DNA of 64,000 bases, from positions 164,582 through 228,581 of the forward strand of contig CADBKQ010000001.1 in the NCBI GenBank assembly GCA_902795275.1, written 5' to 3'. This stretch comes from an uncultured Eubacteriales bacterium. Its GTDB lineage: Bacteria; Bacillota; Clostridia; Christensenellales; Aristaeellaceae. Under the pieces are notes generated by a model that ran no database searches, had not been told where the DNA came from, and saw only the letters and a program-made list of their open reading frames with translations. Made by a program: the position numbers and the translations under genes. This document shows, piece by piece, positions 1-8,341 of the stretch. The number at the start of each line of letters is the position of its first letter. The first letter of the stretch is position 1.

Positions 1-2
1 TG

Positions 3-107
3 CCCGGCATCGGAACGGTGATCACCGCCCTGTTCATGGGGCCGCTGATCGCCTTTTTCCGCAAGCGCCTGTCCGACCCGCTGCTGAACTGGGGGAAAAA
101 CGCATGA
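3..107 (+). CDS. C-terminal end of a YczE/YitT-like integral membrane protein (partial)
   Basis: Only the last 34 codons lie in the window, reading P-G-I-G-T-V near the start and ending L-L-N-W-G-K-N-A. The mix of a hydrophobic GTVITALFMGPLIAFF stretch followed by a basic RKR cluster matches the last membrane helix and cytosolic tail of YczE/YyaS/YitT-type membrane proteins, whose C-termini typically carry a GT(V/I)xSALxxGPLIGFF-like motif. The stop TGA overlaps the ATG of the CARF-nuclease gene (ATGA), so the two are probably translated together. Family assignment rests on a short fragment and is tentative; function is unknown. Confidence 0.5.
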   Translation, partial: PGIGTVITALFMGPLIAFFRKRLSDPLLNWGKNA

Positions 108-1255
108 AAACCAATATTGAACTGTATGACGACCGGCCCATTGAAAACGTGCTGGGCACGGAAATGTTCCGCCCCGAGGAAACGGTGTTCATCTGTCCCC
201 AGGAGGTGGTGGAGGACAAGGAGCTGCACCGCTCCATGGAAAACTACTTTGCTTACCGGGGCATCCCCGTGAAGCTGACCTTCGTGGCCGCCAGCCTGCT
301 GGACACGGTGAAGGTGGAAAAGACCCTGAAACGGGTGCTGGAATCCCACGAGGACTGCGCCATCGACATCGCCGGGGGCAGCGACGCCGCGCTGTTCGCC
401 GCGGGCACCATCTCGGGCGATACGCCGGTGTACACCTACAGCCGGCGGCGCAACATGTTTTTTGAAATTAAAAACGCGCCATTCGCCCGGGGCGTGGCCT
501 GCACCGTCAGGCTGGACGCGGAAAGCTGTTTCCTCATGGCGGGCGGCACGCTGCTGCCGGGCCGGGAGGACAACGCGAAGCTGAAAGAGCGTCTTCCCCA
601 GATCGACGCCCTGTTTTCCGTCTACGCCGACCACCGGCGCATCTGGAACCGGCAGATCAGCTATTACCAAAAGCTCTCCTCGGGCGAGGATTCCCTGAAA
701 GCCGAAGGCCCGCTGACGGGCAAGGCCGACAACGGGCGCGTGACGGCGGATGAAGACATGCTGCGGGATCTGGAAAAAGCCGGATTGATCAGCCAACTGA
801 CCGTCACGGAGGAAAGCGTTTCCTTCCGCTTCCCGGATCAGACCGTGCGCTTCTGGCTGCGGGACATGGGCTCGGTGCTGGAATTGCAGGTGTACCGGGC
901 GTGCCTGGCCGCCGGGTGCTTTGACGACGTGATCCTCAGCGCGGTGGTGAACTGGCGGGCCGACGAAAAGCGCCGGGACGCCGTGACCAACGAAATCGAC
1001 GTGATGGCCGTGCGGGGGGTGCAGCCGGTGTTCATCAGCTGCAAGACCTGCGAGATCAAAACCGAAGCGCTGAATGAACTGGCGATTCTCCGCGACCGGT
1101 TCGGCGGCAAAGGTTCCCGGGCCATCATCGCCACCTCCGCGCCCTCCTCCAAGAGCCGCAATGTCATGCGCAAGCGCGCCGCGGAATTGGACATCGAAGT
1201 GATCGAATGGGAGGATCTGCCGCTGGAGAATCTTGTTGAAAGGCTGAGACGATGA
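104..1255 (+). CDS. CARF domain plus restriction-endonuclease-like nuclease (DUF1887, Card1/Can2-like)
   Basis: The 383-residue protein has the DUF1887 architecture. The N-terminal half (about 1-150) is a Rossmann-like CARF fold, with the family's glycine-rich ligand loop visible as IDIAGGSDAALFAAG (88-102). A winged-helix-like middle (about 215-250) is followed by a PD-(D/E)xK nuclease fold at about 255-383. Candidate catalytic positions are E260, D299 (NEIDVM) and K314 (ISCK), with Ser312 where many such nucleases carry an acidic residue. Characterised relatives (Card1, Can2) are nucleases activated by cyclic oligoadenylates from type III CRISPR complexes. No cas gene or CRISPR array is present here. 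It overlaps the membrane-protein gene upstream and the response-regulator gene downstream by 4 bases each, suggesting one operon. Ligand and activity are unknown; the family call is firm. Confidence 0.8.
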   Translation: MKTNIELYDDRPIENVLGTEMFRPEETVFICPQEVVEDKELHRSMENYFAYRGIPVKLTFVAASLLDTVKVEKTLKRVLESHEDCAIDIAGGSDAALFAAGTISGDTPVYTYSRRRNMFFEIKNAPFARGVACTVRLDAESCFLMAGGTLLPGREDNAKLKERLPQIDALFSVYADHRRIWNRQISYYQKLSSGEDSLKAEGPLTGKADNGRVTADEDMLRDLEKAGLISQLTVTEESVSFRFPDQTVRFWLRDMGSVLELQVYRACLAAGCFDDVILSAVVNWRADEKRRDAVTNEIDVMAVRGVQPVFISCKTCEIKTEALNELAILRDRFGGKGSRAIIATSAPSSKSRNVMRKRAAELDIEVIEWEDLPLENLVERLRR

Positions 1256-1932
1256 GAGTTTTATTGGTAGAAGATGAAAAGGGCATTTCCTCCGCGATTT
1301 GCCAGGTGCTGAAAAAGGAAAACTTTACCGTGGATCCGGTCTTTACCGGCACGGACGGATTGGACTGGGCGCTGGACGGCAGCTACGACGCCATTATCCT
1401 GGACGTGATGCTGCCGGGCATGGACGGGTTTCAGGTCCTAAAGCGCGTGCGGGAAAAAGGGCTCAAAACGCCCGTGTGCATGCTCACCGCCCGTTCCGGC
1501 CTGGACGACCGGGTGCGCGGCCTGGAAAGCGGCGCGGACTATTACCTGCCCAAGCCCTTCCAGATGGCGGAGCTGATCGCCTGCCTGCGGGCCATCACCC
1601 GGCGCAGGGAGGAAGCGCCGGTCATGGAATTGGGCTTCGGCGACATCCAGCTGAACCAGCAGGAAGCCAAGCTGGTGAATAAAAACACCGGGGAGAGCGT
1701 GAAGCTGGGCGCGAAGGAATACCAGATCATGGAAATGTTTCTACGCAATCCCAGGCAGATTCTGCCCAAGGAAACCATCTTCGACCGGGTGTGGGGCTAT
1801 GAGAGCGAGGCGGATTACAGCAACCTGGAGGTGTATCTCTCTTTCGTGCGCAAGAAGCTGACCTTCCTGGGCTCCAAAGTCAAAATCAAAGCCACCCGCG
1901 GCATTGGCTATTCGCTGGAGGAAGAAGCATGA
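1252..1932 (+). CDS. OmpR/PhoB-family response regulator
   Basis: A 226-residue two-component regulator. The receiver domain (1-120) has the acidic pair E7-D8, the phospho-acceptor D51 in ILDVMLPGMDG, T79 in MLTA and K101 in LPKPF. A linker leads to a winged-helix DNA-binding domain (about 130-223) with the ILPKETIFDRVWGY segment typical of OmpR/PhoB members. Its start overlaps the end of the CARF-nuclease gene (ATGA) and its end overlaps the kinase gene (ATGA), so the kinase at 1929-3251 is the expected partner. The regulated genes cannot be read from the sequence; no recognisable ligand-specific neighbour is present apart from the membrane protein and nuclease. Confidence 0.92.
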   Translation: MRVLLVEDEKGISSAICQVLKKENFTVDPVFTGTDGLDWALDGSYDAIILDVMLPGMDGFQVLKRVREKGLKTPVCMLTARSGLDDRVRGLESGADYYLPKPFQMAELIACLRAITRRREEAPVMELGFGDIQLNQQEAKLVNKNTGESVKLGAKEYQIMEMFLRNPRQILPKETIFDRVWGYESEADYSNLEVYLSFVRKKLTFLGSKVKIKATRGIGYSLEEEA

Positions 1933-3251
1933 TCCGCAGGCTGAAAAACCGCATGATCCTGCTGGTGCTGATCGGGCTGCTGCTGGCCTCCGCGGGACTG
2001 GTGAGCGCCATCCACTGGATGAACTGGAGCAGCCTGAGCAAGCAGGCCAACGCCGTGCTGGACATCCTGGCGGAGAACGGCGGCCGTCGGCCCAGCTTCG
2101 CCTTCCGGGGCGTCGGCAACGCCTTCCGGAATAACCGGGAGACAGAAGAAACGCCGCCCATGAAGCCGGAGGGCACCCAGCCGCCCTGGATGCAGGAAAA
2201 GCAGGAGGGCAGGGACAGGCAGCGCACCTCCGCGCAGCAGAACGCGGCCAGCCTGTCCAATTATTATACCGTCACGCTGAACGCGGACGGCAGCGTGTCT
2301 TCCTGGCAAAGCGACCGGGCCGACCTGTATTCTGACGAAGAAATGGAAGCTTTTGCCGCCGCCGTGCTGCAAAGCGGCAAGACCTCCGGCCGGGTGGACA
2401 CCCAGTTTTTCCGCCTGCTGGACGCGGATGAATCTGACTGCCGCCTGCTGATCGCGGTGGACAGCCGGCTGGAAATCCAGAATGTGGAAAACGTGCTGCG
2501 TGTGACCATTCTGGTGGCCCTGGCGGAGGACGCGGCGCTGAGCCTGGCAGCCATCTGGCTCATCTGCCGGTTGGTCAAGCCCGTGGACGAAGCCATGGAG
2601 AAGCAGAAGCAGTTCGTCTGGGACGCCAGCCACGAGCTGAAAACGCCGCTGGCCGTGATCTCCGCCAACGCGGAAGCGCTGGCGGCGGACACGGGGGAGA
2701 GCAGGCCGCTGCAATACATCCAGTCCGAAGTGCGGCGCACTGACCATCTGATTCAAAATCTGCTGACCCTGGCCCGGATGGAGAAAGGCACCGTCCAGGC
2801 GGCCCACCAGCGCTTCGACCTGAGCCGCGCCCTGCTGGAGGTGGCGCTTCCCTTTGAGTCCACGCTGTTCGAGGCGGGCAAGGAACTGGAATTGGACATT
2901 CCCGACGGGGTGGCCTGCGTGGGCGACGTGGACATGATCAAGCAATTGGCGGTTATCCTGCTCAGCAACGCCCAGAAGTATTCCGATGACGGCGGAAAAA
3001 TCAGGCTGAGCCTGGAAACCAAGGGGGAGAGGCGCATCCTGAAAGTCCACAACACCGGCCCCACCATCCCGCCCGAAGCCCAGGCGCGCATCTTTGACCG
3101 CTTCTACCGGGTGGATTCCTCCCACAACCGGGAGATCGAGGGCAACGGCCTGGGCCTGGCCATCGCGAAGAGCATCGTGGAAGCCCATAAGGGAAAGATC
3201 GCCGTCCACAGCGCCGAGGGCGAAGGCACCGCTTTTACCGTGACCCTGTGA
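1929..3251 (+). CDS. Sensor histidine kinase, two-component system
   Basis: A 440-residue membrane kinase. The first helix is at about 8-28, then a roughly 160-residue extracytoplasmic sensor with a Pro/Gln/Glu-rich, low-complexity part (about 55-110), and a second helix at about 192-213. The HisKA H-box is WDASHELKTPLAV with phospho-acceptor H235. The HATPase domain shows the N-box LLSNAQKY (about 336-343) and the G-boxes FDRFYRVD and GNGLGLAIA. The domain order resembles the ResE/WalK-like class but lacks an evident HAMP or PAS domain. It follows the response regulator by translational overlap and is followed by a strong bidirectional terminator, which closes the operon. The signal sensed is unknown. 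Confidence 0.92.
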   Translation: MIRRLKNRMILLVLIGLLLASAGLVSAIHWMNWSSLSKQANAVLDILAENGGRRPSFAFRGVGNAFRNNRETEETPPMKPEGTQPPWMQEKQEGRDRQRTSAQQNAASLSNYYTVTLNADGSVSSWQSDRADLYSDEEMEAFAAAVLQSGKTSGRVDTQFFRLLDADESDCRLLIAVDSRLEIQNVENVLRVTILVALAEDAALSLAAIWLICRLVKPVDEAMEKQKQFVWDASHELKTPLAVISANAEALAADTGESRPLQYIQSEVRRTDHLIQNLLTLARMEKGTVQAAHQRFDLSRALLEVALPFESTLFEAGKELELDIPDGVACVGDVDMIKQLAVILLSNAQKYSDDGGKIRLSLETKGERRILKVHNTGPTIPPEAQARIFDRFYRVDSSHNREIEGNGLGLAIAKSIVEAHKGKIAVHSAEGEGTAFTVTL

Positions 3252-3262
3252 GCACAAGAAAA

Positions 3263-3301
3263 GAAACCGCGCAGCTTGCCCTTGCGCGGTTTCATTTTTT
3301 T
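3263..3301. terminator. Bidirectional intrinsic terminator between the two-component operon and spoVT
   Basis: A 10-bp perfect stem (GAAACCGCGC at 3263-3272, GCGCGGTTTC at 3284-3293) is followed by ATTTTTTT on the plus strand and by a T-rich tract on the minus strand. It lies between two convergent genes and can serve both. Confidence 0.9.
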
Positions 3302-3306
3302 CTGTT

Positions 3307-3867
3307 TCATTGCTCCATTTGGCGGCCGACGATCCCGGCGGCGGTTTCGGCGACCTTCAGTTCAGTGTCGCCCATTTTCGCGCCCTGTTCCCGGGACAGC
3401 AGCAGCACGGCGCCGATGGCCTCTCCGTCGGCGATGATGGGGGAAACCACCTGGGCGGTGTAGCCGCTCACGTCCTCCTCGTTGGTGACGGGCACGATCT
3501 TGGCCCCGCCGGTGCGGTTGAGCGCCACGGTCTGCCGCGCCTGGATCGCGCTTTCCAGATCGGGGCTGATGGGTTTATCCCACAGTTCCTTCTTGCTCAC
3601 GCCGCTGGCCGCCACCACCTGGTCCCGGTCCACGATGCAGGCGATGTGTCCCAGCGACCGGAACAGCGATTCCGTGTAGTCCTTGGCGAAAGACGACATT
3701 TCTCCGATGGGCGAATACTTCTTTAAAATCACTTCTCCGTCCCGGTCCGTGTAAATTTCCAGCGGGTCACCCTCGCGGATGCGCAGGGTGCGGCGGATCT
3801 CCTTGGGAATCACCACCCGGCCCAGTTCGTCTATTCTGCGTACAATGCCTGTTGCTCGCAATTTCAA
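3307..3867 (-). CDS. spoVT: Stage V sporulation protein T, SpoVT
   Basis: The 186-residue product has an N-terminal AbrB-type swapped-hairpin DNA-binding domain (1-50) with the hallmark GIVRRIDELGRVVIPKEIRR segment and a C-terminal GAF domain (about 55-180). In Bacillus, SpoVT is a late forespore regulator working with sigma G; length and both domains match the family. The start is a TTG codon at 3867, chosen because the preserved MKLRATGIVRR N-terminus begins there and a GGAGG ribosome-binding site lies just upstream. It is transcribed divergently from the histidine phosphatase gene, with about 230 bases between them. It is one of the main reasons for calling this organism a spore former. 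Confidence 0.95.
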   Translation of the reverse strand: MKLRATGIVRRIDELGRVVIPKEIRRTLRIREGDPLEIYTDRDGEVILKKYSPIGEMSSFAKDYTESLFRSLGHIACIVDRDQVVAASGVSKKELWDKPISPDLESAIQARQTVALNRTGGAKIVPVTNEEDVSGYTAQVVSPIIADGEAIGAVLLLSREQGAKMGDTELKVAETAAGIVGRQMEQ

Positions 3868-4014
3868 GCGCCTCCTTGACCTTTTTCAGGCATAGGTTTT
3901 CCATGGAAACGCCTTTTATGCGCGTTGGAGGCGGCGGGAAGATTTGGAAGGCAAGACAAGGAAACGCATCAAAAGACTCATAGAATTTTCGTATACTTTC
4001 ATTTTCCGCAGCAG

Positions 4015-4043
4015 GTGAAAATCCGTGCTTTCTGTGATATAAT
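4015..4043 (+). promoter_or_regulatory. Probable sigma-A promoter for the histidine phosphatase gene
   Basis: A perfect TATAAT (4038-4043) sits 17 bases after GTGAAA (4015-4020), a partial match to TTGACA. The gene start is 57 bases downstream. Confidence 0.6.
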
Positions 4044-4100
4044 AAAACCCCGGGAACGCGAAAACGGCAAAAGGAATGAAAACAGAAAGGCTGAAGAAAG

Positions 4101-4862
4101 ATGAGAATCATCATCGTGAGACACGCTGAACCTGATTATTCAATCGACGCCCTGACGGAAAAAGGAAAGCGGGAAGCGCTCCTGCTGGCAGAACGCTTGT
4201 CAAAGATTCCCGCGGCTGCATACTATGTTTCGCCGCTGGGCCGCGCCCAGGCAACGGCGGAATACACGCTGCGCCGGGTGGGGAAGCAGGCGGAAACGCT
4301 GCCCTGGCTGGCGGAGTTCCGGGGGTATACGGTGCAGAATGGGAAAAAGCGCATTCCCTGGGATTATCCGACGCAGACATGGTATGACCATAAACAGCTG
4401 CTGGACCGCGACGATTGGCTCAATGATCCGCTGGTCAGCGGCGGCACGGTATCCCAGATCTGGGAAGAAACAAAAAGCGGGATGGACGCTTTGCTGGCGA
4501 AGCATGGCTATATCCGGCGTGGCGGCATCTACCTGTGCGAAAACAACACCGATGAAACCATCGTGATCTTCTGCCACTTCGGCATTGGCATGGCCATCCT
4601 GGCGCACCTCATCAACGTTTCGCCGCTGCCCCTGTGGCAGGGCTTTCTGTGCGTGACCAGCGCCGTCACCACCGTGGTGACCCAGGAGCGCAAAAAAGGC
4701 GAAGTGGAGTTCCGCTGCGTCGGATTGGGGGACGCCAGCCATCTGATTGCGGGCAACGAAGCCGCTTCCCTGGCCGGGCTATATCCCGAATGCTATAACG
4801 GCGTTGACTCAACCGACCCGGCTTCCTGGCCCCGGATACCGGAAAAATCGCTGATCATGTAA
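4101..4862 (+). CDS. Histidine phosphatase superfamily protein (phosphoglycerate-mutase fold)
   Basis: A 253-residue protein that starts with MRIIIVRHAEPDY, the catalytic RHG-like motif with nucleophile His8 (RHA instead of RHG). A second catalytic His lies in the FCHFGIGMAI segment at about residue 154. An arginine in the PLGRAQATA stretch (about residue 47) fits the phosphate pocket. Family members dephosphorylate small phosphorylated metabolites, sugar phosphates or proteins; the substrate cannot be assigned here. An AAGAAAG-like site precedes the ATG and a TATAAT promoter lies upstream. It stands alone between spoVT and a hydrolase gene with its own promoter. Confidence 0.85.
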   Translation: MRIIIVRHAEPDYSIDALTEKGKREALLLAERLSKIPAAAYYVSPLGRAQATAEYTLRRVGKQAETLPWLAEFRGYTVQNGKKRIPWDYPTQTWYDHKQLLDRDDWLNDPLVSGGTVSQIWEETKSGMDALLAKHGYIRRGGIYLCENNTDETIVIFCHFGIGMAILAHLINVSPLPLWQGFLCVTSAVTTVVTQERKKGEVEFRCVGLGDASHLIAGNEAASLAGLYPECYNGVDSTDPASWPRIPEKSLIM

Positions 4863-4934
4863 TGACTTTATCTCATCCGGGGATAAGCAGGAAATGAAGC
4901 GGATGAATGGAACGGCGGGGATCAAAAAACGCTG

Positions 4935-4963
4935 TGGACAGCAATCCTTCTGTATGGTAAAAT
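4935..4963 (+). promoter_or_regulatory. Sigma-A-type promoter for the alpha/beta hydrolase gene
   Basis: TGGACA (4935-4940) and TAAAAT (4958-4963) are separated by 17 bases. The ATG at 5006 is 42 bases beyond, with an AAAGGAGA ribosome-binding site at 4991-4998. Confidence 0.7.
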
Positions 4964-5005
4964 ATGCGCAAGCGGCGGATTGCCGACAGCAAAGGAGACA
5001 AGTTC

Positions 5006-5749
5006 ATGGAGATAATGGACGACGGAATCAGACTGAGCGCTGCGCTGGAAATGCCGGTTCCCGCCGAAGGGAAGCATCCGCTGGTGATTTTCCTTCACGG
5101 TTTTACCAGCTCAAAGGACAAGCCGCATAATATTCTTTCCTGCGAAGCCATGCGGGAGGCGGGCTTCGCCACGCTGCGCATGGATCTGTACGGCCATGGC
5201 GAGAGCGGCGGGGAATTCCGGGATCACACGCTGTACAAATGGATTTCAAACACCCTGGCGGCAATCGACGCCGCCGGGAAGCTGGACGGAGTCGGCGATT
5301 TGTACCTGTCCGGCCATTCCCAGGGCGGGCTGGTGGCCGCGCTGGCTGCGGGCATGGCGCCCGACCGCGTCAAAGGGCTGATTCTTCGCGCTCCCGCGTT
5401 TATGATTCCGCGCTGCGCCAGAGAAGGATACATGCTGGGATTCCGTTTCGATCCCTTCCGCATCCCGGAAGAAATCGAGGTCATCAAGGGATTGACCCTG
5501 AAAGGCCATTACATTCGGGTTGCCCAGACCCTCCATGCGGAGGACGCCATCAAGCGCTTCACAAACCCGGTGCTGATTCTGCATGGCGATGAGGACGACA
5601 CGGTGCCGTTGCAGGATTCTGTGGACGCGGCCCGGAAATACAAGAATTGCCGGCTGGAAATCATCCAAGGGGAAACGCATCATTTTGACCGGCGGCCCGA
5701 GGAAATGAAACGGCTGATCCGGGAATGGCTGAAAAACAAAGACATCTGA
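5006..5749 (+). CDS. Alpha/beta hydrolase, carboxylesterase (cinnamoyl/feruloyl-esterase-like)
   Basis: The 247-residue enzyme has an oxyanion-hole segment FLHGFTSSKDK (about 28-38), the nucleophile elbow GHSQGG (Ser at about residue 104), an Asp-containing ILHGDEDDTVP segment (about 196-206) and a terminal catalytic His in ETHHFDRR (about 226). This layout resembles small bacterial esterases such as the rumen cinnamoyl esterase Est1E, but many acyl-ester hydrolases share it, so the substrate is open. The ATG at 5006 was chosen over an in-frame ATG 42 bases upstream because AAAGGAGA stands at the right distance. There is no signal peptide, so it is cytosolic. It appears to be a single-gene transcription unit. 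Confidence 0.85.
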   Translation: MEIMDDGIRLSAALEMPVPAEGKHPLVIFLHGFTSSKDKPHNILSCEAMREAGFATLRMDLYGHGESGGEFRDHTLYKWISNTLAAIDAAGKLDGVGDLYLSGHSQGGLVAALAAGMAPDRVKGLILRAPAFMIPRCAREGYMLGFRFDPFRIPEEIEVIKGLTLKGHYIRVAQTLHAEDAIKRFTNPVLILHGDEDDTVPLQDSVDAARKYKNCRLEIIQGETHHFDRRPEEMKRLIREWLKNKDI

Positions 5750-5849
5750 CACAAAGAAAATGACGGCAAACAAAAGCGAAATGCTCGCGGGAATGGGGCA
5801 GAGCCAATGGCACGGAACAGCGATTCTGTGAAAAGAGCAAAGCGGAGCT

Positions 5850-6196
5850 TTGACTTTTCTGTTCATCAAGAACAAATCAGCCCCGATCCGGCAGGAGAAC
5901 GAGCTGACCCTCCATTTATCAAAAACCGAGTTGTTTGATCGCGTTATCCTTCTGCCGCATGCGGAATTGAACGCCGCCGTCTATCACGCGGTCAATCAGT
6001 TTACGGCGAAGTATACAGGAAGCCGCATGAAGCTGACGATTTTTTGCGACCCCGTCAGCGAGTCTTTGCAGAATACCTTCCGGGAGGTATACGCCGCGCA
6101 CTACCGGGATGAATACAGGAAAGAATCGTCCGCGCCATGGAAGCGGAGATCGAGTTCCAGTACGCTCCGAAAAAGGAACGTAAAACAAAGGCATAA
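5850..6196 (+). pseudogene. Unrecognised small protein gene, probably frameshifted
   Basis: From a TTG at 5850 the reading frame gives about 90 residues of protein-like sequence (alternating charged and hydrophobic residues, for example LHLSKTELFDRVILLPHAEL). At about 6118-6122 (Asp-Glu-Tyr-Arg-Lys) the sense shifts to another frame, which continues QERIVRAMEAEIEFQYAPKK and stops at 6196. The original frame runs on into Ser/Arg-rich nonsense over the next hairpin. I do not recognise the family. There is no convincing ribosome-binding site. It may be a decayed gene, or an intact gene with a one-base sequence error. Confidence 0.4.
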
Positions 6197-6238
6197 GGCC
6201 GCCGCCCGCGGCATTCTGCGTATCGGCGGCGCAAGAAA

Positions 6239-6264
6239 AGGATCGGCCCGGTTTGGCCGATCCT
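6239..6264 (-). terminator. Probable terminator downstream of fbp
   Basis: A 10-bp perfect inverted repeat, AGGATCGGCC (6239-6248) and GGCCGATCCT (6255-6264). On the minus strand the stem is followed by TTTTCTTG, a modest T-tract. Confidence 0.6.
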
Positions 6265-6325
6265 CTTGCTATTTCCAGAGAATGAGAAGGGCGGGGGCTT
6301 TCGACCTCCCTCTGATTTCTGGAAG

Positions 6326-8242
6326 CTATTTCTGAAAATTCACTTCCCCGCTGCGGTAAGCGGCGAGCAGGCGAACCAAATCGTCCATGCGTTCCTGAAG
6401 GCGTCTGCCGTAATCCGTATCCCGCAGGTATTTGCGCTGCGGATACGAGGTGAATTCAAAGGATTGGGAGTGGATGTCCCGCCCGGTTTCCTGGGCGTCG
6501 CGGAGGTTCGTAAAGGGCTGATGGCTCATGAGGCGCATGCCATGGCTGTTGGCGATGAGGGTATAACCCGCGATGCCGGTGGTTTTCTGGTAGGCGCGGC
6601 AGAAGCCGCCGTCGATCACCACCAGCTTGCCGTTGGCTTTCAGCGGGCTTTCCCCGTGGGTCACGCGCACGGGGGTATGGCCGTTGATGATGCGGGCCTC
6701 TTCGTTGGTCAGGCCGAATTCCGCCAAGATCTCCCGGCATTTGCTTTCATCATTATAATATGTATAATACGGATTTCTCGGCTCATGCCACGCCCGCTCG
6801 TCCGGCACATACGCCCGGGCGAAGGTCTTGATCCGCCTGCCGCAGACGGGGGAATCTGTGCCGCACCAGAGATACCACATGAAGTCCAGGGCATAGCCGT
6901 CGCCGGTGTAGAACGCCTGGCGGGCGACCTGGTCGCAATAGTCCATGAACGCCTTTCCGCCGCGCTTTTCCCCGCCTAAGGTTTTTTGCAGGAAGGAGCC
7001 GTCCGCGTTCAGCGGCACGCAGCCGTGGAACAGCAGGTTGCCGTTGTACGCCCGGTACATCCAGCCCCGTTTGTACAGGAAGGAAATGTGCTCATGAAGC
7101 CGCGGGCTGTGGGTGAAGGCGTGGCGAAGCTGGGCGATGATGTCGGCCTCCTCGGCGGTCAGGCCGTAGGGGTCGTCCGGGTTCAGGGTGGGCCAGGCCA
7201 TGTCCTTGAGGGGCCAGATTTCCCCGTCGATCTCGATTTGCTTTTTCACCGGGTCCAGCCTGTGCAGCAGCAGCCGGTCTTCCATTTCAAATTCCGGATT
7301 GCGCCGGATGAGCTGCCCTTCCAGTTTGAACATCATGAGCGTGACGGCTTGCAGCGCGGCCTTTTCCGGCGGCAGGCCGGGATACAGCTTTTCCGCAAAC
7401 AGCGTCAGCGGGCGCAGCGGGATGCCGTAGCCGCGCTCCAGAATGTCCATATTATTGTAAGCCAGGGAGTTGCGCAGCACCGCGGCGATGCAGGCTTCGC
7501 TGCCGGAGGCCGCGCCCATCCACAGCACGTCATGGTTGCCCCACTCAATGTCCACCGCGTGGTGGCGCATCAAAATGTCCATGATGCTGTCCGCCCGGGG
7601 GCCGCGGTCAAAAATGTCCCCAACCACGTGCAGCTTCGCCACGGCCAGGGCTTTGATCAGCACGGTCAGCGCCACGATCAGGCTGTCGCAGCTTTGCGTG
7701 GCGATGAGGGAGGAAATGATGGCGTCGTGGTAGCGGCGGCGGTTGTCCTCCTGTTCGGTCTGGAGAGTGTTCTCATCCTGGTAGTGCAGCAGCTCGTCCA
7801 GCAGGAAGGCCCAGTCCGCGGGCATGGCCTTGCGCACTTCGCCGCGGGTGTACTTGGAGGACAGCATCCGGGCCAGGTGCACCATGCGCTCCACTTGGGT
7901 TCTATACCATTCCGGAGTGGCTTCGCCCTTCTGCCTCCGCTGGCGCAGGATGGCGTCGGGATAATAGATCAGGGTGCAGAAGGCGTCGGCCTCCGCCTGG
8001 GTCAGCTGATGCCCCAGCCACAGGTTCACCTTCTCCCGCACCACGCCGGAGCAGTTGTTCATGATATGACAGAAGGCCTCGTACTCCCCGTGCAGGTCGC
8101 TCATGAAATGCTCGGTGCCCTTGGGCAGACTCAGCTGCGCGCTGATGCGGGTGATCTCCGTACACAGCGCTTCAATGGTGGGATACTGCTCCCCCAGCAG
8201 CCGCAGGTATTTGAGTTCCTGTGCGGTGAGGTTCTGCTTCAT
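6326..8242 (-). CDS. fbp: Class III fructose-1,6-bisphosphatase
   Basis: A 638-residue gluconeogenic enzyme that removes the 1-phosphate of fructose 1,6-bisphosphate. Length and sequence fit the Firmicutes-type (class III) family with a calcineurin-like metallophosphatase core. Metal-site motifs are visible: FMSDLHGEYEAF near residue 45, VVGDIFDRGP near 205 and WGNHDVLWMG near 230. A late ARIINGHTPV supplies the remaining His. The ATG at 8242 (MKQNLTAQE) is chosen because AAAGGGGA precedes it; a longer frame upstream adds only an Arg/Lys-rich stretch. It lies 99 bases after the NamZ gene on the same strand and may be cotranscribed with it. Confidence 0.95.
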   Translation of the reverse strand: MKQNLTAQELKYLRLLGEQYPTIEALCTEITRISAQLSLPKGTEHFMSDLHGEYEAFCHIMNNCSGVVREKVNLWLGHQLTQAEADAFCTLIYYPDAILRQRRQKGEATPEWYRTQVERMVHLARMLSSKYTRGEVRKAMPADWAFLLDELLHYQDENTLQTEQEDNRRRYHDAIISSLIATQSCDSLIVALTVLIKALAVAKLHVVGDIFDRGPRADSIMDILMRHHAVDIEWGNHDVLWMGAASGSEACIAAVLRNSLAYNNMDILERGYGIPLRPLTLFAEKLYPGLPPEKAALQAVTLMMFKLEGQLIRRNPEFEMEDRLLLHRLDPVKKQIEIDGEIWPLKDMAWPTLNPDDPYGLTAEEADIIAQLRHAFTHSPRLHEHISFLYKRGWMYRAYNGNLLFHGCVPLNADGSFLQKTLGGEKRGGKAFMDYCDQVARQAFYTGDGYALDFMWYLWCGTDSPVCGRRIKTFARAYVPDERAWHEPRNPYYTYYNDESKCREILAEFGLTNEEARIINGHTPVRVTHGESPLKANGKLVVIDGGFCRAYQKTTGIAGYTLIANSHGMRLMSHQPFTNLRDAQETGRDIHSQSFEFTSYPQRKYLRDTDYGRRLQERMDDLVRLLAAYRSGEVNFQK

Positions 8243-8341
8243 TGACGTTTTCCCCTTTCTCTTCACTCTCCGCCTGAAACGATAACACAATTTCAGATGA
8301 AAGGCTCAAGCTGTTCACATGCTTTCTCAATTGAAAACTTC

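Noticed and set aside
1908..3257. A 449-codon open frame on the minus strand opposite the histidine kinase gene
   Set aside because: It is the codon-bias shadow of a GC-rich gene: rich in His, Gly, Gln and Ala, no start signal and no domain, while the plus strand has clear HisKA/HATPase motifs.
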